Both the position numbers and the translations under genes were made by a program. The notes under the pieces are model-generated. The model was not told the origin of the DNA. It worked only from the letters and a program-made list of their open reading frames with translations, and did not search any database. DNA of 64,000 bases from Desulfobulbus propionicus. Lineage in GTDB: Bacteria; Desulfobacterota; Desulfobulbia; Desulfobulbales; Desulfobulbaceae. The DNA lies in the NCBI GenBank assembly GCA_002748735.1, contig PDTC01000011.1, positions 124,001 through 188,000 on the forward strand. The letters run 5' to 3'. Positions within the stretch are counted from its first letter, which is position 1; each line of letters begins with the position of its first letter. Of the stretch, positions 17,762 through 27,436 are shown one piece after another.

Positions 17762-18988
17762 TCACTGGCAACGCCGGTAATATTTCGCCACCCAGTGTAA
17801 CAGAATCAGGCCAAAAATGGCAACCACCGCGCAGAGCAGGAAAAAGGCAGGCCAGCCAAACCGTTCAGCCATAAACCCGGTGGGCGCCGAAGCAAAGACC
17901 CGGGGCACGCCCATGAGGCTGGAGAGCAGCGCGTACTGGGTGGCAGTAAACCGTCTGTTGGTGAGCGAGGCCATAAAGGCGACGTAGGCGGCGGTCCCCA
18001 TGCCACTTGAGAGGTTTTCAAAGGCAATCACTCCGGCGAGCCACCCGGTGTTGACACCGACGACCGCCAGCAGGGAAAAACCTGCGGTGGAGACGGCCTG
18101 GAGGATGCCGAACAGCCAGAGCGAGACTATAATTCCGGCCCGTAGCATAAAGATGCCCCCCAGCAGGCCGCCGGCTATGGTCGCCCAGAACCCAAACAGT
18201 TTGACGATCGTACCAATCTGGGTCTTGGTATACCCGATGTCCAGGTAGAACGGCGTGGTCATGGTGGATGCCATCTGATCACCGATCTTGTAGAGGAGGA
18301 TAAAGAGGAGCAGCAGCAGGGCCCCGTCACGGGAAAAGTACTCGGTAAAGGGCTTGACAACCGCCTCGAAGAAGCTCTGCGGTGTCCCTTCGTGGACCTC
18401 GGGTTCCCGGCAGACCAGCGTGGTGGCCACGCCGACAAGCAGGCTCAAGGCCATGCACAGATAGACCTGGGCAAAGCTGAAATGATCGGCAAGGATGAGT
18501 CCACCACTACCAGCCAGCAGCATACCCACCCGGTAGCCGTTGACGTATAGCGAAGACCCCAGCCCCAGCTCATTGTCACTGAGATCTTCACGGCGATAGG
18601 CATCGACAACAATATCCTGAGAGGCAGAGAAAAAGGTGACGAGCAGGGCCGCCAAGGCCACCAGCCAGGGAGTTCTGCCCGGACTTGTCAGGGCAAGGCC
18701 GACAAGGGCGACCATCAGCAGGACCTGGGTACACAGCAGCCAGCCACGGCGCCGCCCGAAAAACGGCAGGGTGAAGCGGTCCAGCAACGGCGCCCAAAAG
18801 AACTTGAGGGTATAGGGTAAGCCCACCAGGGAAAACAGGCCGATAACCGAGAGATCGACGCCCTCCTCTTTCATCCAGGCCTGGAGGACCGACAGGGTGA
18901 GCAACAACGGGACACCGCAACTGAAGCCCATAAGAAAACTGACCAGCATACGGGGGGAGAAAATCTGACGGAGCAAAGAAGGTGTCAT
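17762..18988 (-). CDS. ampG: AmpG-like muropeptide MFS transporter
   Basis: 408 residues with about twelve helices. AmpG hallmarks are GFSCGVPLLLTLSVLQAW near the N-terminus, LPYTLKFFWAPLLDRFTLPFFGRRRGW (first half) and SASQDIVVDAYRREDL. AmpG imports GlcNAc-anhydroMurNAc peptides from the periplasm for peptidoglycan recycling. Members of this MFS branch are sometimes broader transporters, so the exact substrate is an inference. The gene lies upstream of cysS and reads the same way. Confidence 0.85.
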   Translation of the reverse strand: MTPSLLRQIFSPRMLVSFLMGFSCGVPLLLTLSVLQAWMKEEGVDLSVIGLFSLVGLPYTLKFFWAPLLDRFTLPFFGRRRGWLLCTQVLLMVALVGLALTSPGRTPWLVALAALLVTFFSASQDIVVDAYRREDLSDNELGLGSSLYVNGYRVGMLLAGSGGLILADHFSFAQVYLCMALSLLVGVATTLVCREPEVHEGTPQSFFEAVVKPFTEYFSRDGALLLLLFILLYKIGDQMASTMTTPFYLDIGYTKTQIGTIVKLFGFWATIAGGLLGGIFMLRAGIIVSLWLFGILQAVSTAGFSLLAVVGVNTGWLAGVIAFENLSSGMGTAAYVAFMASLTNRRFTATQYALLSSLMGVPRVFASAPTGFMAERFGWPAFFLLCAVVAIFGLILLHWVAKYYRRCQ

Positions 18989-19287
18989 GGTCTCGACTCG
19001 TTGGGGGAAAAGAGATCTCGGTAACCTGTACCAGTACCTTTACCATATCCAGCCGATTTACCCAGCCGGTTTACAGAGATTTTTCACGCAGGCGAACAAA
19101 GAGCACTACCAGGGCGGACGAGAGTTCGTCCACCCTGAGACAACGCGCCCAGGCGTCAGTTGTGAAAAGGGCGGAGCAAAAGACACACGATCTTACCCAG
19201 GGAGATCATCTTTTCCTGTGTTCACAGGGCATGACCACTGGTTAGACATGGCTCTAACCGCTTAGCAACCAACTGAGATCTGCCATT
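18989..19287. other. Intergenic region between tatC and ampG
   Basis: 299 bases without a convincing gene. It presumably holds the ampG promoter on the minus strand. A short inverted repeat GGTTAGA/TCTAACC (19242-19258) lies about 30 bases after the tatC stop but lacks a T tract, so it is at best a weak terminator. Short open frames here have no ribosome binding site or family resemblance. Confidence 0.5.
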
Positions 19288-20025
19288 CTAGGCTGCTGCC
19301 TGTGGCCTTTTCCCGTTGAACATCCTGGTGACCAGGCCACCGGCCTCATACAAGCCGAACAAGGGAAGACTGAGCAGCACCGTGGCTACAGGTTCTCCAG
19401 CAGTAAGGAAAAATGCCAGGAGAATAATCACCAGGTAGAAGGCGTTGCGTCTTTTACGGAAGTACCCCGACTGGACCAGCCCAGCCTTTTGCGCGGCCAC
19501 CATGAGAAAGGGAATTTGAAAGGCAATACCAAAGGTCAGCACCAGCCGGGCGATAAAGGTAAGGTAGAGGCCAAGCTTGGGCATGGGGTGCAAGGTCTCT
19601 CCGGCATAGCTCATGAAAAAGACAAGTACCCTTGGCAGCACGACAAAGAAGGCAAAAGCAGCGCCACTGATAAAGAGGACGCTTGCCACGCACAGGACCA
19701 CTCTGGCCAGTTGTTGTTCATGGTCCAACAGACCTGGGGAGATAAACGACCAGGCCTGATAGATGATGTACGGGAAGCTGATGCCAAGTCCTGCCAGAAT
19801 CGCCAGTTTGATATAGGAGATAAAAGCCTCGGTCAGCTTGGTGTAGACGAGACGTTCCAGTTCAGGATAGGCAATAAAAAGTGGTCTGGTGCAGACACCT
19901 GCGATCTGGTCGATGAACAGATAGGCGAGCGTACTGGTCAATGCCACGGCAATGAAGACCCGAATGAGCCTGGTTCGCAATTCCGCATGGTGCGGGGCGA
20001 AATGCTCGAAGGCTGCAGTAATCAT
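19288..20025 (-). CDS. tatC: Twin-arginine translocase subunit TatC
   Basis: 245 residues, the usual TatC size, with six membrane helices. The N-terminal cytoplasmic segment HHAELRTRLIRVF matches the conserved H-x-x-ELR-x-R region that binds twin-arginine signal peptides. KLTEAFISYIKLA, FPYIIYQAWSFISPGL and TFGIAFQIPFL are typical family segments. It overlaps tatB by four bases. TatC and TatB form the receptor complex for folded exported proteins such as cofactor-containing oxidoreductases. Confidence 0.95.
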   Translation of the reverse strand: MITAAFEHFAPHHAELRTRLIRVFIAVALTSTLAYLFIDQIAGVCTRPLFIAYPELERLVYTKLTEAFISYIKLAILAGLGISFPYIIYQAWSFISPGLLDHEQQLARVVLCVASVLFISGAAFAFFVVLPRVLVFFMSYAGETLHPMPKLGLYLTFIARLVLTFGIAFQIPFLMVAAQKAGLVQSGYFRKRRNAFYLVIILLAFFLTAGEPVATVLLSLPLFGLYEAGGLVTRMFNGKRPQAAA

Positions 20026-20504
20026 TGATTCTCGTCTTGCCTAATCCCGTCTTTTTTTGGCCTGCTGGACGACCCTGGTGGTTGCTCGAGCCGAGAAAAG
20101 CTTTCTTGGGATATTTTGTCAGTATCTTCGCCCTCCTGTTGGCCAGACCGGGAATAAGCATCCTCTTCCCAAGGGCGAAGTTCGATCACCTCTTCTTGAG
20201 AAGTTGTTTCCAGCGCCGAGGAAGAGCCAGCAACCTGTGGCTGTCGCGATAAGGGGCTTTGTCTGGTCTCACTGTCCAGCATATGCTGTCGTAAATCTCT
20301 GGAGGCATCGGTCAACTCCTGCTGTAACTCATGCAGTGCCTCGTTTTCTTCAGCAAAGTTCTCTTTCAGCTGATGCATGGCTTTCTTCATCTCCATGACT
20401 CCTTTGGCCAGAGACCGAGCAAGGTCAGGGAGCTTATCCGGGCCAACAACGATCAGTGCCACAGCACAAATCACTATCATCTCTGGGAAACCGATGCCAA
20501 ACAT
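20022..20504 (-). CDS. tatB: Twin-arginine translocase subunit TatB (TatA/B family)
   Basis: 160 residues. MFGIGFPEMIVICAVALIVVGPDKLPDL is the single helix plus hinge of the TatA/TatB family; Glu8 favours TatB. It continues as an amphipathic helix (LARSLAKGVMEMKKAMHQL) and coiled coil to ~95, then a long acidic, low-complexity tail ending in RPKKDG. It is directly coupled to tatC. No separate tatA is in the window, so TatA is either elsewhere or this protein serves both roles. Confidence 0.9.
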   Translation of the reverse strand: MFGIGFPEMIVICAVALIVVGPDKLPDLARSLAKGVMEMKKAMHQLKENFAEENEALHELQQELTDASRDLRQHMLDSETRQSPLSRQPQVAGSSSALETTSQEEVIELRPWEEDAYSRSGQQEGEDTDKISQESFSRLEQPPGSSSRPKKDGIRQDENQ

Positions 20505-20644
20505 GGAGCGCCTTACAAGGTATGAAATTCCTGGTTGCGAGATTGTTGCCGATACAGGCGGAACAGCTAAGAAACTAAACTGTACGGGATTTACCCGGTG
20601 GTGTCAACTGGTGACATCCTGGCCGCAGAACACCATCGCCTTAA

Positions 20645-20672
20645 AGACAAGAGGCCTGCACGGCCTCTTTAC
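20645..20672 (-). terminator. Probable terminator upstream of tatBC
   Basis: AAGAGGCC (20649-20656) and GGCCTCTT (20662-20669) form a perfect eight-base-pair stem with a five-base loop. On the minus strand it is followed by the T-rich TTGTCTTT. It lies behind the hypothetical gene that ends at 20766. Confidence 0.5.
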
Positions 20673-20765
20673 AAAAAACTGCTTTTACCACCATACCTGC
20701 ATCCTCCACAAGGTAACCACCAATGTACGTCTTGCCGCAGGATCAAACAGGGGGTAGGTTGCCTC

Positions 20766-21254
20766 TCAAAAATTGAGCAGGGTTGTGGTCACCTCACCCG
20801 AATCGACCGGCACCAGCCAGAACTGTTCGGGGGTGTCAGCCATCTCCTCGACCAACTGCGGGCTTATCCAATGGGAATCCTCCACCAGACTGTACAACCG
20901 TGAATCCGTACCGATAAAGCCATCGAGCACATGTGCCAGGACATGGAGCGTCTTGCTAAGATACCCCTGTTTCAACGTCGCGAGATCTTCAAGCCGGGAA
21001 ACTCCACCCCTGGAAAGGTCGGCCAGCAATCTTTCGGTAAAGCGATGATTAGCGGCAACAGCCTCTTCCACAGTGCTGAGAAACCGGGGATTCGTCCCTG
21101 ACAACACGTCTGCCTCGTTGACAACATATTCAGCATAACTGACCAGCTGCGTGCTGTCCATGAAACGGCGAACCTGGCCTACGGCCTGTTCCAGGGTCGG
21201 TGCCCTGACCAGTAGAAAATGTATTGTTGCGGCCTGCATACACTCCCGGTTCAT
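20766..21254 (-). CDS. Conserved-looking hypothetical protein
   Basis: 162 residues, start ATG 21254 with AGGAG six bases upstream. I do not recognise the family. It is soluble, mostly helical by eye, with no signal peptide or membrane helix. Visible stretches are TIHFLLVRAPTLEQAVGQVRRFMDSTQLV at the N-terminus and a C-terminal domain with DGFIGTDSRLYSLVEDSHWIS and EQFWLVPVDSG. Codon use resembles the neighbours and there is no competing frame. It lies between ttcA (125 bp) and tatB, in the same direction. Confidence 0.75.
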   Translation of the reverse strand: MNRECMQAATIHFLLVRAPTLEQAVGQVRRFMDSTQLVSYAEYVVNEADVLSGTNPRFLSTVEEAVAANHRFTERLLADLSRGGVSRLEDLATLKQGYLSKTLHVLAHVLDGFIGTDSRLYSLVEDSHWISPQLVEEMADTPEQFWLVPVDSGEVTTTLLNF

Positions 21255-21378
21255 TCTTCACTCCTGCCATATAAAAGGGCAAAGAGTCCTTGGTACCTCC
21301 TGCCAGGCTACCAGAAAAAAAGCCCTCTCACGCTAGCACACCACTACAACCATCAGCCTGCCCAAACAGATGCTCTTT

Positions 21379-22155
21379 TCAGCCAACGGCAGCCCCAGAC
21401 CGCTGCTGGGCGGGCTTGAGCAGGTACTCAGCACGGACATTTCCCAGGGCGGCAAACATATTGCTCTTGGCCCCAGGAATTCGTTGATAGATCAATGTCG
21501 CCAGTTCACGCATGTCATGACGCCGGGTCTGCTCGTCCATCGGACAGGGAGAATCGACCGCTTCTCGCCCCAAAGCCATGGCCACCGCATCCACGTGGGC
21601 CTTTTCCAGGTAACTGAGCGGACGGATAATGGCCAGTCTGCCGGAAAACAGCTCCTGGCGGGGGAGCATGGTGCTGAGATTGCCGCTGCAGGTGAGGTTA
21701 AGAAGAAAGGTTTCGAGCAGATCATCCATATGATGCCCCAAAGCCAGCTTGGTGAAGCCATGCTCCCGGGCATAGCTGAACAGCAGCCTCCGACGATTCC
21801 GGGCGCACTGATAGCAGATACCTCCGGTATTCTCTGCAGCATCGGGGATCTGCCAGTCTGCAGGAAGCACCTTCACCTCCAGCCCTATCCCTGCAAGGAT
21901 CTGGCTCAATTGCACGGCCTGTGGTCCCGGGCCGCCACCCTGCGGGGCCATATCCACGTGCATGGCCTGGAGGTGAAAATCAATGGGTGCCCTGCTGCGC
22001 CAAAAAACAAGCACCTCGGCAAGCACCAGCGAGTCAAGACCGCCGGAAACAGCAACCAGAACCCGATCGCCGTCGGCAAGCATGGCATAATCCTGCATGG
22101 CCCTGCCGACACGACGCCGAAATCCAGGTGACAGAGCCCGGGCAATATCCTTCAC
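21379..22155 (-). CDS. ttcA: TtcA-like tRNA 2-thiocytidine biosynthesis protein
   Basis: 258 residues, GTG start directly after the lipoprotein stop. It has the PP-loop ATPase motif VAVSGGLDSLVL, a CYQCARNRRR motif (CxxC) and GHHMDDLLETFLLNL. With a third Cys in SPCPMDEQ these form the Fe-S-cluster TtcA/TtuA group that thiolates tRNA (C32 in E. coli). Length and motif order agree with TtcA. It is probably co-transcribed with the upstream lipoprotein gene (3 bp gap), which has no obvious link to tRNA modification. Confidence 0.85.
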   Translation of the reverse strand: MKDIARALSPGFRRRVGRAMQDYAMLADGDRVLVAVSGGLDSLVLAEVLVFWRSRAPIDFHLQAMHVDMAPQGGGPGPQAVQLSQILAGIGLEVKVLPADWQIPDAAENTGGICYQCARNRRRLLFSYAREHGFTKLALGHHMDDLLETFLLNLTCSGNLSTMLPRQELFSGRLAIIRPLSYLEKAHVDAVAMALGREAVDSPCPMDEQTRRHDMRELATLIYQRIPGAKSNMFAALGNVRAEYLLKPAQQRSGAAVG

Positions 22156-22158
22156 CGA

Positions 22159-22803
22159 TCAGGTCTGTGGCCGCTGCAGGTACGGGCATTCTCCCAATTT
22201 TTGCTGTATCCCTTCCCGTAACAGTTCCTCGGCGGTCACCCACCTAAAACCACGTGACGTGGCCTTCCCCAGAGTAAAGAGGTTCTCCATCAACGACTGC
22301 TGTGTCTCCTCAAAGGTTGCACTACACAGGGTCCGGCCCCCTCTCGTTTCCACAAGGCGGTACGTAAAGCCGACCCTTGCCGGGTCTTTAACCGAGTACT
22401 CACCACCAGCACGATCTTTGTATGCCAGCAAGGTCGTTTCCAGGACAGCATTGCAGCTCAACCGGTCGGCTATCGCTCTAAACTGTTCCAGAGCATTACC
22501 GGCCAGGGCAACATCCAGGCCCTCGACCTGTGCGTCACTGACAAAACGGATGTGGGCATTGGCCCTGAAATACTGTTCATAAAGCTGGTCCATGATCTGG
22601 CGACCATTTTTCAGATTTTCGGCGTTGCCAGAGGTGAGATTACCGTCGTAATCCACCGTCCGTGCCACAGGTAACACACCGATGCAACTCAGTGAAAGTT
22701 GCGGATCTGCGGGGAGCAGATCCCTTGACCCTGCACCACTGCAGGAGAGCAGAAAAAAAACCGGCAGGACCGCAAGTACATTGCGTCTGATACGGGCTAT
22801 CAC
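22159..22803 (-). CDS. Hypothetical outer-membrane or periplasmic lipoprotein
   Basis: 214 residues from GTG 22803, which has a perfect GGAGG six bases upstream; an upstream ATG at 22839 is less likely. The signal sequence ends in the lipobox FFLLSCSG, with Cys21 as the lipidated residue. The mature part (SLSCIGVLPVARTVDYDGNLTSGNAENLKNG, later ADRLSCNAVLETTLLAYKDR) resembles small lipoproteins of the GNA1162/CsgG-like type in its alternating pattern, but I cannot assign a family. Two to three further cysteines might form disulfides. Confidence 0.75.
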   Translation of the reverse strand: MIARIRRNVLAVLPVFFLLSCSGAGSRDLLPADPQLSLSCIGVLPVARTVDYDGNLTSGNAENLKNGRQIMDQLYEQYFRANAHIRFVSDAQVEGLDVALAGNALEQFRAIADRLSCNAVLETTLLAYKDRAGGEYSVKDPARVGFTYRLVETRGGRTLCSATFEETQQSLMENLFTLGKATSRGFRWVTAEELLREGIQQKLGECPYLQRPQT

Positions 22804-22971
22804 GTGAAACCTCCATACTCTTTTTAACGCATTAACCACTTGATCTCTTTTTACCTCTTGGCGTAGTTATGCACGAAATCTTCTCCAGGGATATTTTTTG
22901 TCTCTTCGAGACAACTGGCTGTACACCTGGGTTTTACTCAAAGACCAGCACATCATTTCAGAAAAAAGGGC

Positions 22972-23601
22972 CTACAGTACCCCCTTACTGGAGAGCTGTC
23001 CCTGCAGGGTGGCATGTGGAGCAACCGCCTGTGCAAGGGCCCGAGCCAAGGCCTTAAACACCGCCTCAATGACGTGGTGGGTATTTTCACCGTGGAGCAG
23101 GTCGACGTGTAGGGTTATACCACCATGCAACGCCAATGCCCACAGGAACTCCTTAACCAGTTCTGTTGCAAAGGTCCCGACCCTGCTATCCTTGAGATCA
23201 ACGTCATAGTGGAGGAACGGGCGGTTGGAAAGGTCAAGACAGACCCGAACCAGGGTTTCGTCCATGGGGACATGCGCCTCACCATACCGGCAGATCCCAG
23301 CCTTTGCCCCGAGCGCCTCTCCCAGTGCCTTGCCCAGACAGATGCCGATATCCTCGACCGTATGATGATCGTCCACCTCAAGGTCCCCTTTTGCGCTGAG
23401 CTCCAGATTAAACGACCCGTGAACCGCCAGCAGGGTGAGCATATGATCGAGAAATCCTACACCTGTAGCGATCTCAGCCTCCCCCTCTCCATCCAGTACC
23501 AGAGAGAGGATAATATCAGTTTCCTTTGTCCTGCGCTGAACCTGCGCCCTGCGTTGTTCTTCTGCCTTCACTCCTCCCTTGCCTCCATCTGTCTCCCGCA
23601 T
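22972..23601 (-). CDS. hisB: Imidazoleglycerol-phosphate dehydratase
   Basis: 209 residues. It catalyses dehydration of imidazoleglycerol phosphate in histidine synthesis. The manganese-binding histidines are in GVGFLDHML, DDHHTVEDIG and GENTHHVIEA, and the RRTKETDI start of the domain is present. The protein is monofunctional (no phosphatase domain). The N-terminal ~12 residues are doubtful: a GTG ten codons in would give a more typical start. No other his genes are adjacent. Confidence 0.95.
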   Translation of the reverse strand: MRETDGGKGGVKAEEQRRAQVQRRTKETDIILSLVLDGEGEAEIATGVGFLDHMLTLLAVHGSFNLELSAKGDLEVDDHHTVEDIGICLGKALGEALGAKAGICRYGEAHVPMDETLVRVCLDLSNRPFLHYDVDLKDSRVGTFATELVKEFLWALALHGGITLHVDLLHGENTHHVIEAVFKALARALAQAVAPHATLQGQLSSKGVL

Positions 23602-23764
23602 TTTTTATGACGGTATACCAAGATAAAAAAAGAGTATACTGGTTCGCCCGTTATGGCAACAGTTCTTCATGGCCGCGAATTCTTTTTCGCTTTGCAGGCG
23701 GGCTCGCCTCCTGTTGTCCAGCGACCATGAAAAGCTGTTTTTTTATGGCGTACACGTTTTTTAA

Positions 23765-23794
23765 TTGACACTACTCATGCGGTATTGGTATAGT
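23765..23794 (+). promoter_or_regulatory. Sigma-70-type promoter of tRNA-Gly
   Basis: TTGACA at 23765-23770 and TATAGT at 23789-23794 are separated by 18 bases, close to the consensus. Transcription would begin near 23801, about 20 bases before the tRNA. Confidence 0.8.
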
Positions 23795-23821
23795 CGCCTC
23801 CCGATTCTGATACCCTAGTGA

Positions 23822-23896
<75 letters not shown>

Positions 23897-23906
23897 TAGA
23901 GCTTTC

Positions 23907-23940
23907 AAGGTTCGAAGCGGATTCGAACCTTTTTTGTTTG
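23907..23940 (+). terminator. Rho-independent terminator between tRNA-Gly and rplM
   Basis: AAGGTTCGAA (23907-23916) pairs perfectly with TTCGAACCTT (23922-23931) around a five-base loop and is followed by TTTTGTTTG. The stem repeats the TTCGAA core of the tRNA T arm, so it may descend from a duplicated tRNA end. Read-through could also feed rplM. Confidence 0.8.
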
Positions 23941-23970
23941 ATAATTTCTTGAGCATTGAGGCGCAATTAC

Positions 23971-24399
23971 ATGAAGACATATTACACGCCGGTCAAGGAG
24001 ATTGAGCGTAACTGGTTCGTCGTGAATGCCGACGGCCGGGTACTGGGGCGTATGGCTACAGAAATCGCCCGGCGCCTGCGCGGCAAGCATAAGCCGACAT
24101 TTTGCAATTTCCAGGACAACGGAGATTTTATCATCGTCGTCAACGCCGACAAAGTCCACCTCACCGGGACCAAGTGGGACAAGAAACTGTATCACCGTCA
24201 CACCGGGTATATGGGAGGATTGAAAACTACCACCGCCCGTGAAATGCGCGACAAAAAGCCCGAAGAACTGATCCGTCTGGCTGTGCAAGGAATGTTGCCG
24301 AAAAACAAAATCGGCAGAGCTCAGCTAAAGAAGCTTAAGATTTATGCCGGTGCCGAGCATCCGCACAAGGCCCAGCAACCTGAAAATCTGGATATCTGA
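23971..24399 (+). CDS. rplM: 50S ribosomal protein L13
   Basis: 142 residues from ATG 23971, with GAGG nine bases upstream. The whole sequence follows L13: [33 protein letters not shown] at the start, [37 protein letters not shown] and [13 protein letters not shown] near the end. It is coupled with rpsI 17 bp downstream, the universal arrangement. Confidence 0.98.
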   Translation: MKTYYTPVKEIERNWFVVNADGRVLGRMATEIARRLRGKHKPTFCNFQDNGDFIIVVNADKVHLTGTKWDKKLYHRHTGYMGGLKTTTAREMRDKKPEELIRLAVQGMLPKNKIGRAQLKKLKIYAGAEHPHKAQQPENLDI

Positions 24400-24416
24400 A
24401 AAGGGAGCAGAGCAAT

Positions 24417-24809
24417 ATGGTGCAGGAACAACATTACGCTACCGGCAGAAGGAAAACCGCAATTGCACGGGTCTGGCTGAAGCCAGGGTCAGGAAAAATC
24501 GCGGTGAACGATCACTCCCTCGAAGAATACTTCGGTGGCATCTTCTATGAAACCAAGGTAGCAAAACCGTTTGCTGTCACTGAGACGGTTGATAGATACG
24601 ACATCCGGGCGACCGTCAAAGGCGGGGGCAAGGCCGCCCAGGTCGATGCACTTGTCCACGGTATCTCCCGGGCCCTGCAGGAAATGAATCCGGAAATGCG
24701 TCTCCCTTTGAAAAAAGCCGGTCTCCTCACCCGTGATCCACGGGCCAAGGAACGCAAAAAATACGGTCAGCGGGGCGCACGTGCCCGTTTTCAGTTCTCC
24801 AAGCGCTGA
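24417..24809 (+). CDS. rpsI: 30S ribosomal protein S9
   Basis: 130 residues, usual length. ATGRRKTAIARVWLKPGSGKI and the C-terminal KKYGQRGARARFQFSKR, whose basic tail reaches the ribosomal P site, identify S9. It follows rplM and is closed by a terminator. Confidence 0.98.
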   Translation: MVQEQHYATGRRKTAIARVWLKPGSGKIAVNDHSLEEYFGGIFYETKVAKPFAVTETVDRYDIRATVKGGGKAAQVDALVHGISRALQEMNPEMRLPLKKAGLLTRDPRAKERKKYGQRGARARFQFSKR

Positions 24810-24845
24810 TCCGTTCATTTCTTTCTTCAGCATTACACGCTTCCA

Positions 24846-24880
24846 GGGGAATGGCGAAAGATCGTCATTCCCTTTTTTTA
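24846..24880 (+). terminator. Rho-independent terminator of rplM-rpsI
   Basis: GGGAATG (24847-24853) pairs with CATTCCC (24866-24872), with an inner CGA/TCG pairing, followed by seven T. It separates the ribosomal operon from argC. Confidence 0.85.
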
Positions 24881-24908
24881 TTTTTCCAGGTAACCCAGGA
24901 GACCACCT

Positions 24909-25946
24909 ATGCTTCGTGTCGGTATAATCGGGGCCTCCGGCTACACCGGAGTCGAACTGGCGAGAATTCTTACCTCCCATCCCAACGTTGTCCTCACCGC
25001 AGCAACCTCCCGCCAGTATGCGGGCAAAAAGCTTGCCTCTGTTTTCCCCAACCTGCGCGGCTGTAGCGATCTCACCCTCACAGCTCCGGATCATACCCTC
25101 GCCGACAAGGCAGATTTCTTTTTCACCGCCGTACCCCATAAAACCGCAATGGCTATCGTACCCGAGCTCTTGGCCGCCGGGAAAAAAGTCGTGGATCTCA
25201 GCGCCGACTTCCGCCTGCGCGACCAATCAGTGTATGAGAAATGGTACCAGGAGCACTCCTGTCCGGAACTCCTGGCAACAGCAGTGTACGGGCTGCCGGA
25301 ACTCTACCGCCAGCAGATCGTAAACGCTCGGCTTGTGGCCAACCCCGGCTGCTATCCCACCTCAGTACTCCTTGGCCTGAAGCCACTGTTGCTGGCGGGG
25401 ACAATTCGCACACAAACCATTATTATCGACGCAAAATCAGGTACTACCGGGGCTGGACGAAGCGTCAACCAGGCAACGCTGTTCTGTGAGGTGACTGATG
25501 GTTTCCGGGCCTACAAAACCGGTGGCACCCATCGCCACATTCCAGAGATAGAGCAGGAGCTCTCTTTACTGGCAAAAAAACCGGTGACCGTCAGCTTTAC
25601 TCCGCACCTGCTCCCCGTCTCCAGGGGCATTCTCTCGACAATATACGCGGACCTGCGCGCACCTGTCAGTCAAGAGGAGCTCGCCGACCTTTATCATGAC
25701 GCCTACGCAGAGGAACCATTCGTACGCCTCTGCAATGCGGGGCTACTCCCTGCAACACAGCATGTTCGAGGAAGCAACTACTGCGACATAGCTGTTCAGG
25801 TGGATCACCGTACCGGCCGAGTCATCGTCCTTGTCGCCGAGGATAACATCGGTAAAGGCGCGGCTGGACAGGCTGTGCAGAACATGAATCTGATGCATGG
25901 ATTTGCTGAAACTGCCGGCCTTGCCGGTGTCCCTTTTTTCCCATGA
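24909..25946 (+). CDS. argC: N-acetyl-gamma-glutamyl-phosphate reductase
   Basis: 345 residues, start ATG 24909 with AGGAG seven bases upstream. It is the third enzyme of arginine synthesis. The NAD(P)-binding start [20 protein letters not shown], the catalytic cysteine in [17 protein letters not shown], and [10 protein letters not shown] and [11 protein letters not shown] are family signatures. Its stop overlaps the truA start (ATGA), so the two are coupled. Confidence 0.97.
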   Translation: MLRVGIIGASGYTGVELARILTSHPNVVLTAATSRQYAGKKLASVFPNLRGCSDLTLTAPDHTLADKADFFFTAVPHKTAMAIVPELLAAGKKVVDLSADFRLRDQSVYEKWYQEHSCPELLATAVYGLPELYRQQIVNARLVANPGCYPTSVLLGLKPLLLAGTIRTQTIIIDAKSGTTGAGRSVNQATLFCEVTDGFRAYKTGGTHRHIPEIEQELSLLAKKPVTVSFTPHLLPVSRGILSTIYADLRAPVSQEELADLYHDAYAEEPFVRLCNAGLLPATQHVRGSNYCDIAVQVDHRTGRVIVLVAEDNIGKGAAGQAVQNMNLMHGFAETAGLAGVPFFP

Positions 25947-26719
25947 TGCAACGAAACATCCGCCTTGATCTCTCCTTTGATGGGACACGGTACTGTGGAT
26001 GGCAACGGCAGCGCCATGCCCCTTCGATCCAAGCGATGCTCGAAACCCGGCTGGCAACACTGACCCGTGACGAGGTGACCCTTCATGGTGCAGGACGAAC
26101 CGATGCTGGTGTTCACGCCCTTAACATGGTCGCCAACTTCCATACCAGCAGCCACATTGACCTGGCAGCCTTTCTCCACGGCCTCAACTCGATGCTCCCT
26201 GAGGATATCCGTATCCTTAAGGCCACCGAGGTTCCCAAAGACTTCCACAGCCGCTTTTCCGCCACCGGTAAAACCTACAGTTACCGGTTCTTCACCGGGC
26301 AAATCATGCCACCCTGCTCTCGTCTGTATATGAGCCATTTCCCCTGCTCCCTCGAGCATACCAGCATTGCAACCGCCCTGAAACACCTCCAGGGGACCCA
26401 TGATTTCACAAGCTTTGAGGGAGCAGGATCCAGAGATCCGGCCAGTGGCAGAGGGGCGGTGCGTACACTTTTTTCTGCACAATACGGATCACTGGCAGAT
26501 CCAGACCACTGGATGCTCAGTTTCACCGGTGATGGTTTTTTGCGACACATGGTACGCAATCTGGTAGGAACGCTCATTGAGATCGGCAGGGGCAAACGAA
26601 GAGCAGATGACATTACAGCCATTCTTGCCGCTCGTGACCGGACAGCGGCCGGCCCAACGGCGCCGGCCTGTGGTCTCTTTCTTGAGCAGGTCCACTATCA
26701 ACCGCTCTTTTCTTCGTAA
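25943..26719 (+). CDS. truA: tRNA pseudouridine(38-40) synthase
   Basis: 258 residues. It isomerises uridines 38-40 in the anticodon arm. [18 protein letters not shown], the catalytic aspartate in [13 protein letters not shown] (Asp54) and [23 protein letters not shown] are standard TruA motifs. Two ATG codons lie at 25943 and 25946; the first overlaps the argC stop. It probably forms an operon with argC and maf. Confidence 0.97.
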   Translation: MMQRNIRLDLSFDGTRYCGWQRQRHAPSIQAMLETRLATLTRDEVTLHGAGRTDAGVHALNMVANFHTSSHIDLAAFLHGLNSMLPEDIRILKATEVPKDFHSRFSATGKTYSYRFFTGQIMPPCSRLYMSHFPCSLEHTSIATALKHLQGTHDFTSFEGAGSRDPASGRGAVRTLFSAQYGSLADPDHWMLSFTGDGFLRHMVRNLVGTLIEIGRGKRRADDITAILAARDRTAAGPTAPACGLFLEQVHYQPLFSS

Positions 26720-26743
26720 AACGCCTCCACGCTTTCTTTGCTT

Positions 26744-27349
26744 ATGGAATCCCATCCACTTTTTCAAAGTAACGGCGAGCTTATTCTTGCCAGCAATTCA
26801 CCCCGGCGCCGGGACATGCTCTCCTCTCTGGGGCTGCAATTCAGCATCTGTCCTGCGGATATCGATGAACAATTGAGGCCAGGAGAGCAACCGGCAATAT
26901 ATGCCAGACGACTTGCCCTCAGCAAAGCGCGCCGGATCAGCAGTCAACACCGGGAAGCAACTGTCATTGGAGCCGACACCGTAGTTGTCCAGGACGGCCG
27001 AATCCACGGAAAACCTGGCAACGACGCAGCAGCACTTCACACCCTGCGTCAGCTACAGGGACGCCGCCACCAGGTGATTACTGCAGTGGCTGTCATACAT
27101 TGCAATAAAAAGGTGGAAACAGTGTTCGACAGTACCACAGAGGTTGTCTTCGGCGCATTTGACGACAACATCCTCTCCGCCTATATACGAACCGGGGAGC
27201 CGGCAGACAAAGCCGGTTCCTATGGAATTCAGGGCATCGGCGCTTTTCTGGTGACATCCATCACCGGCTCCTACTCCAATGTCGTTGGACTCCCCCTTGA
27301 CCGCCTCCTCACCACCCTGATAAAATATAAATTAATCTCACCCGGATAA
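26744..27349 (+). CDS. maf: Maf/YhdE-like nucleoside triphosphate pyrophosphatase
   Basis: 201 residues from ATG 26744. LILASNSPRRRDMLSSLGL, VIGADTVV and GEPADKAGSYGIQGIGA match the Maf/YhdE family, which hydrolyses dTTP/UTP or modified nucleotides and is linked to septum control. It lies 24 bp after truA; no clear ribosome binding site is visible, and a TTG six bases upstream is an alternative start. Confidence 0.92.
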   Translation: MESHPLFQSNGELILASNSPRRRDMLSSLGLQFSICPADIDEQLRPGEQPAIYARRLALSKARRISSQHREATVIGADTVVVQDGRIHGKPGNDAAALHTLRQLQGRRHQVITAVAVIHCNKKVETVFDSTTEVVFGAFDDNILSAYIRTGEPADKAGSYGIQGIGAFLVTSITGSYSNVVGLPLDRLLTTLIKYKLISPG

Positions 27350-27436
27350 TCTCAGGCAATCCCATTGGCATCACCTTTATCCGCGTGTTAAAGCTTAAAA
27401 AATAAATATTATCAACAAGTAAAACTGTCAGGACTC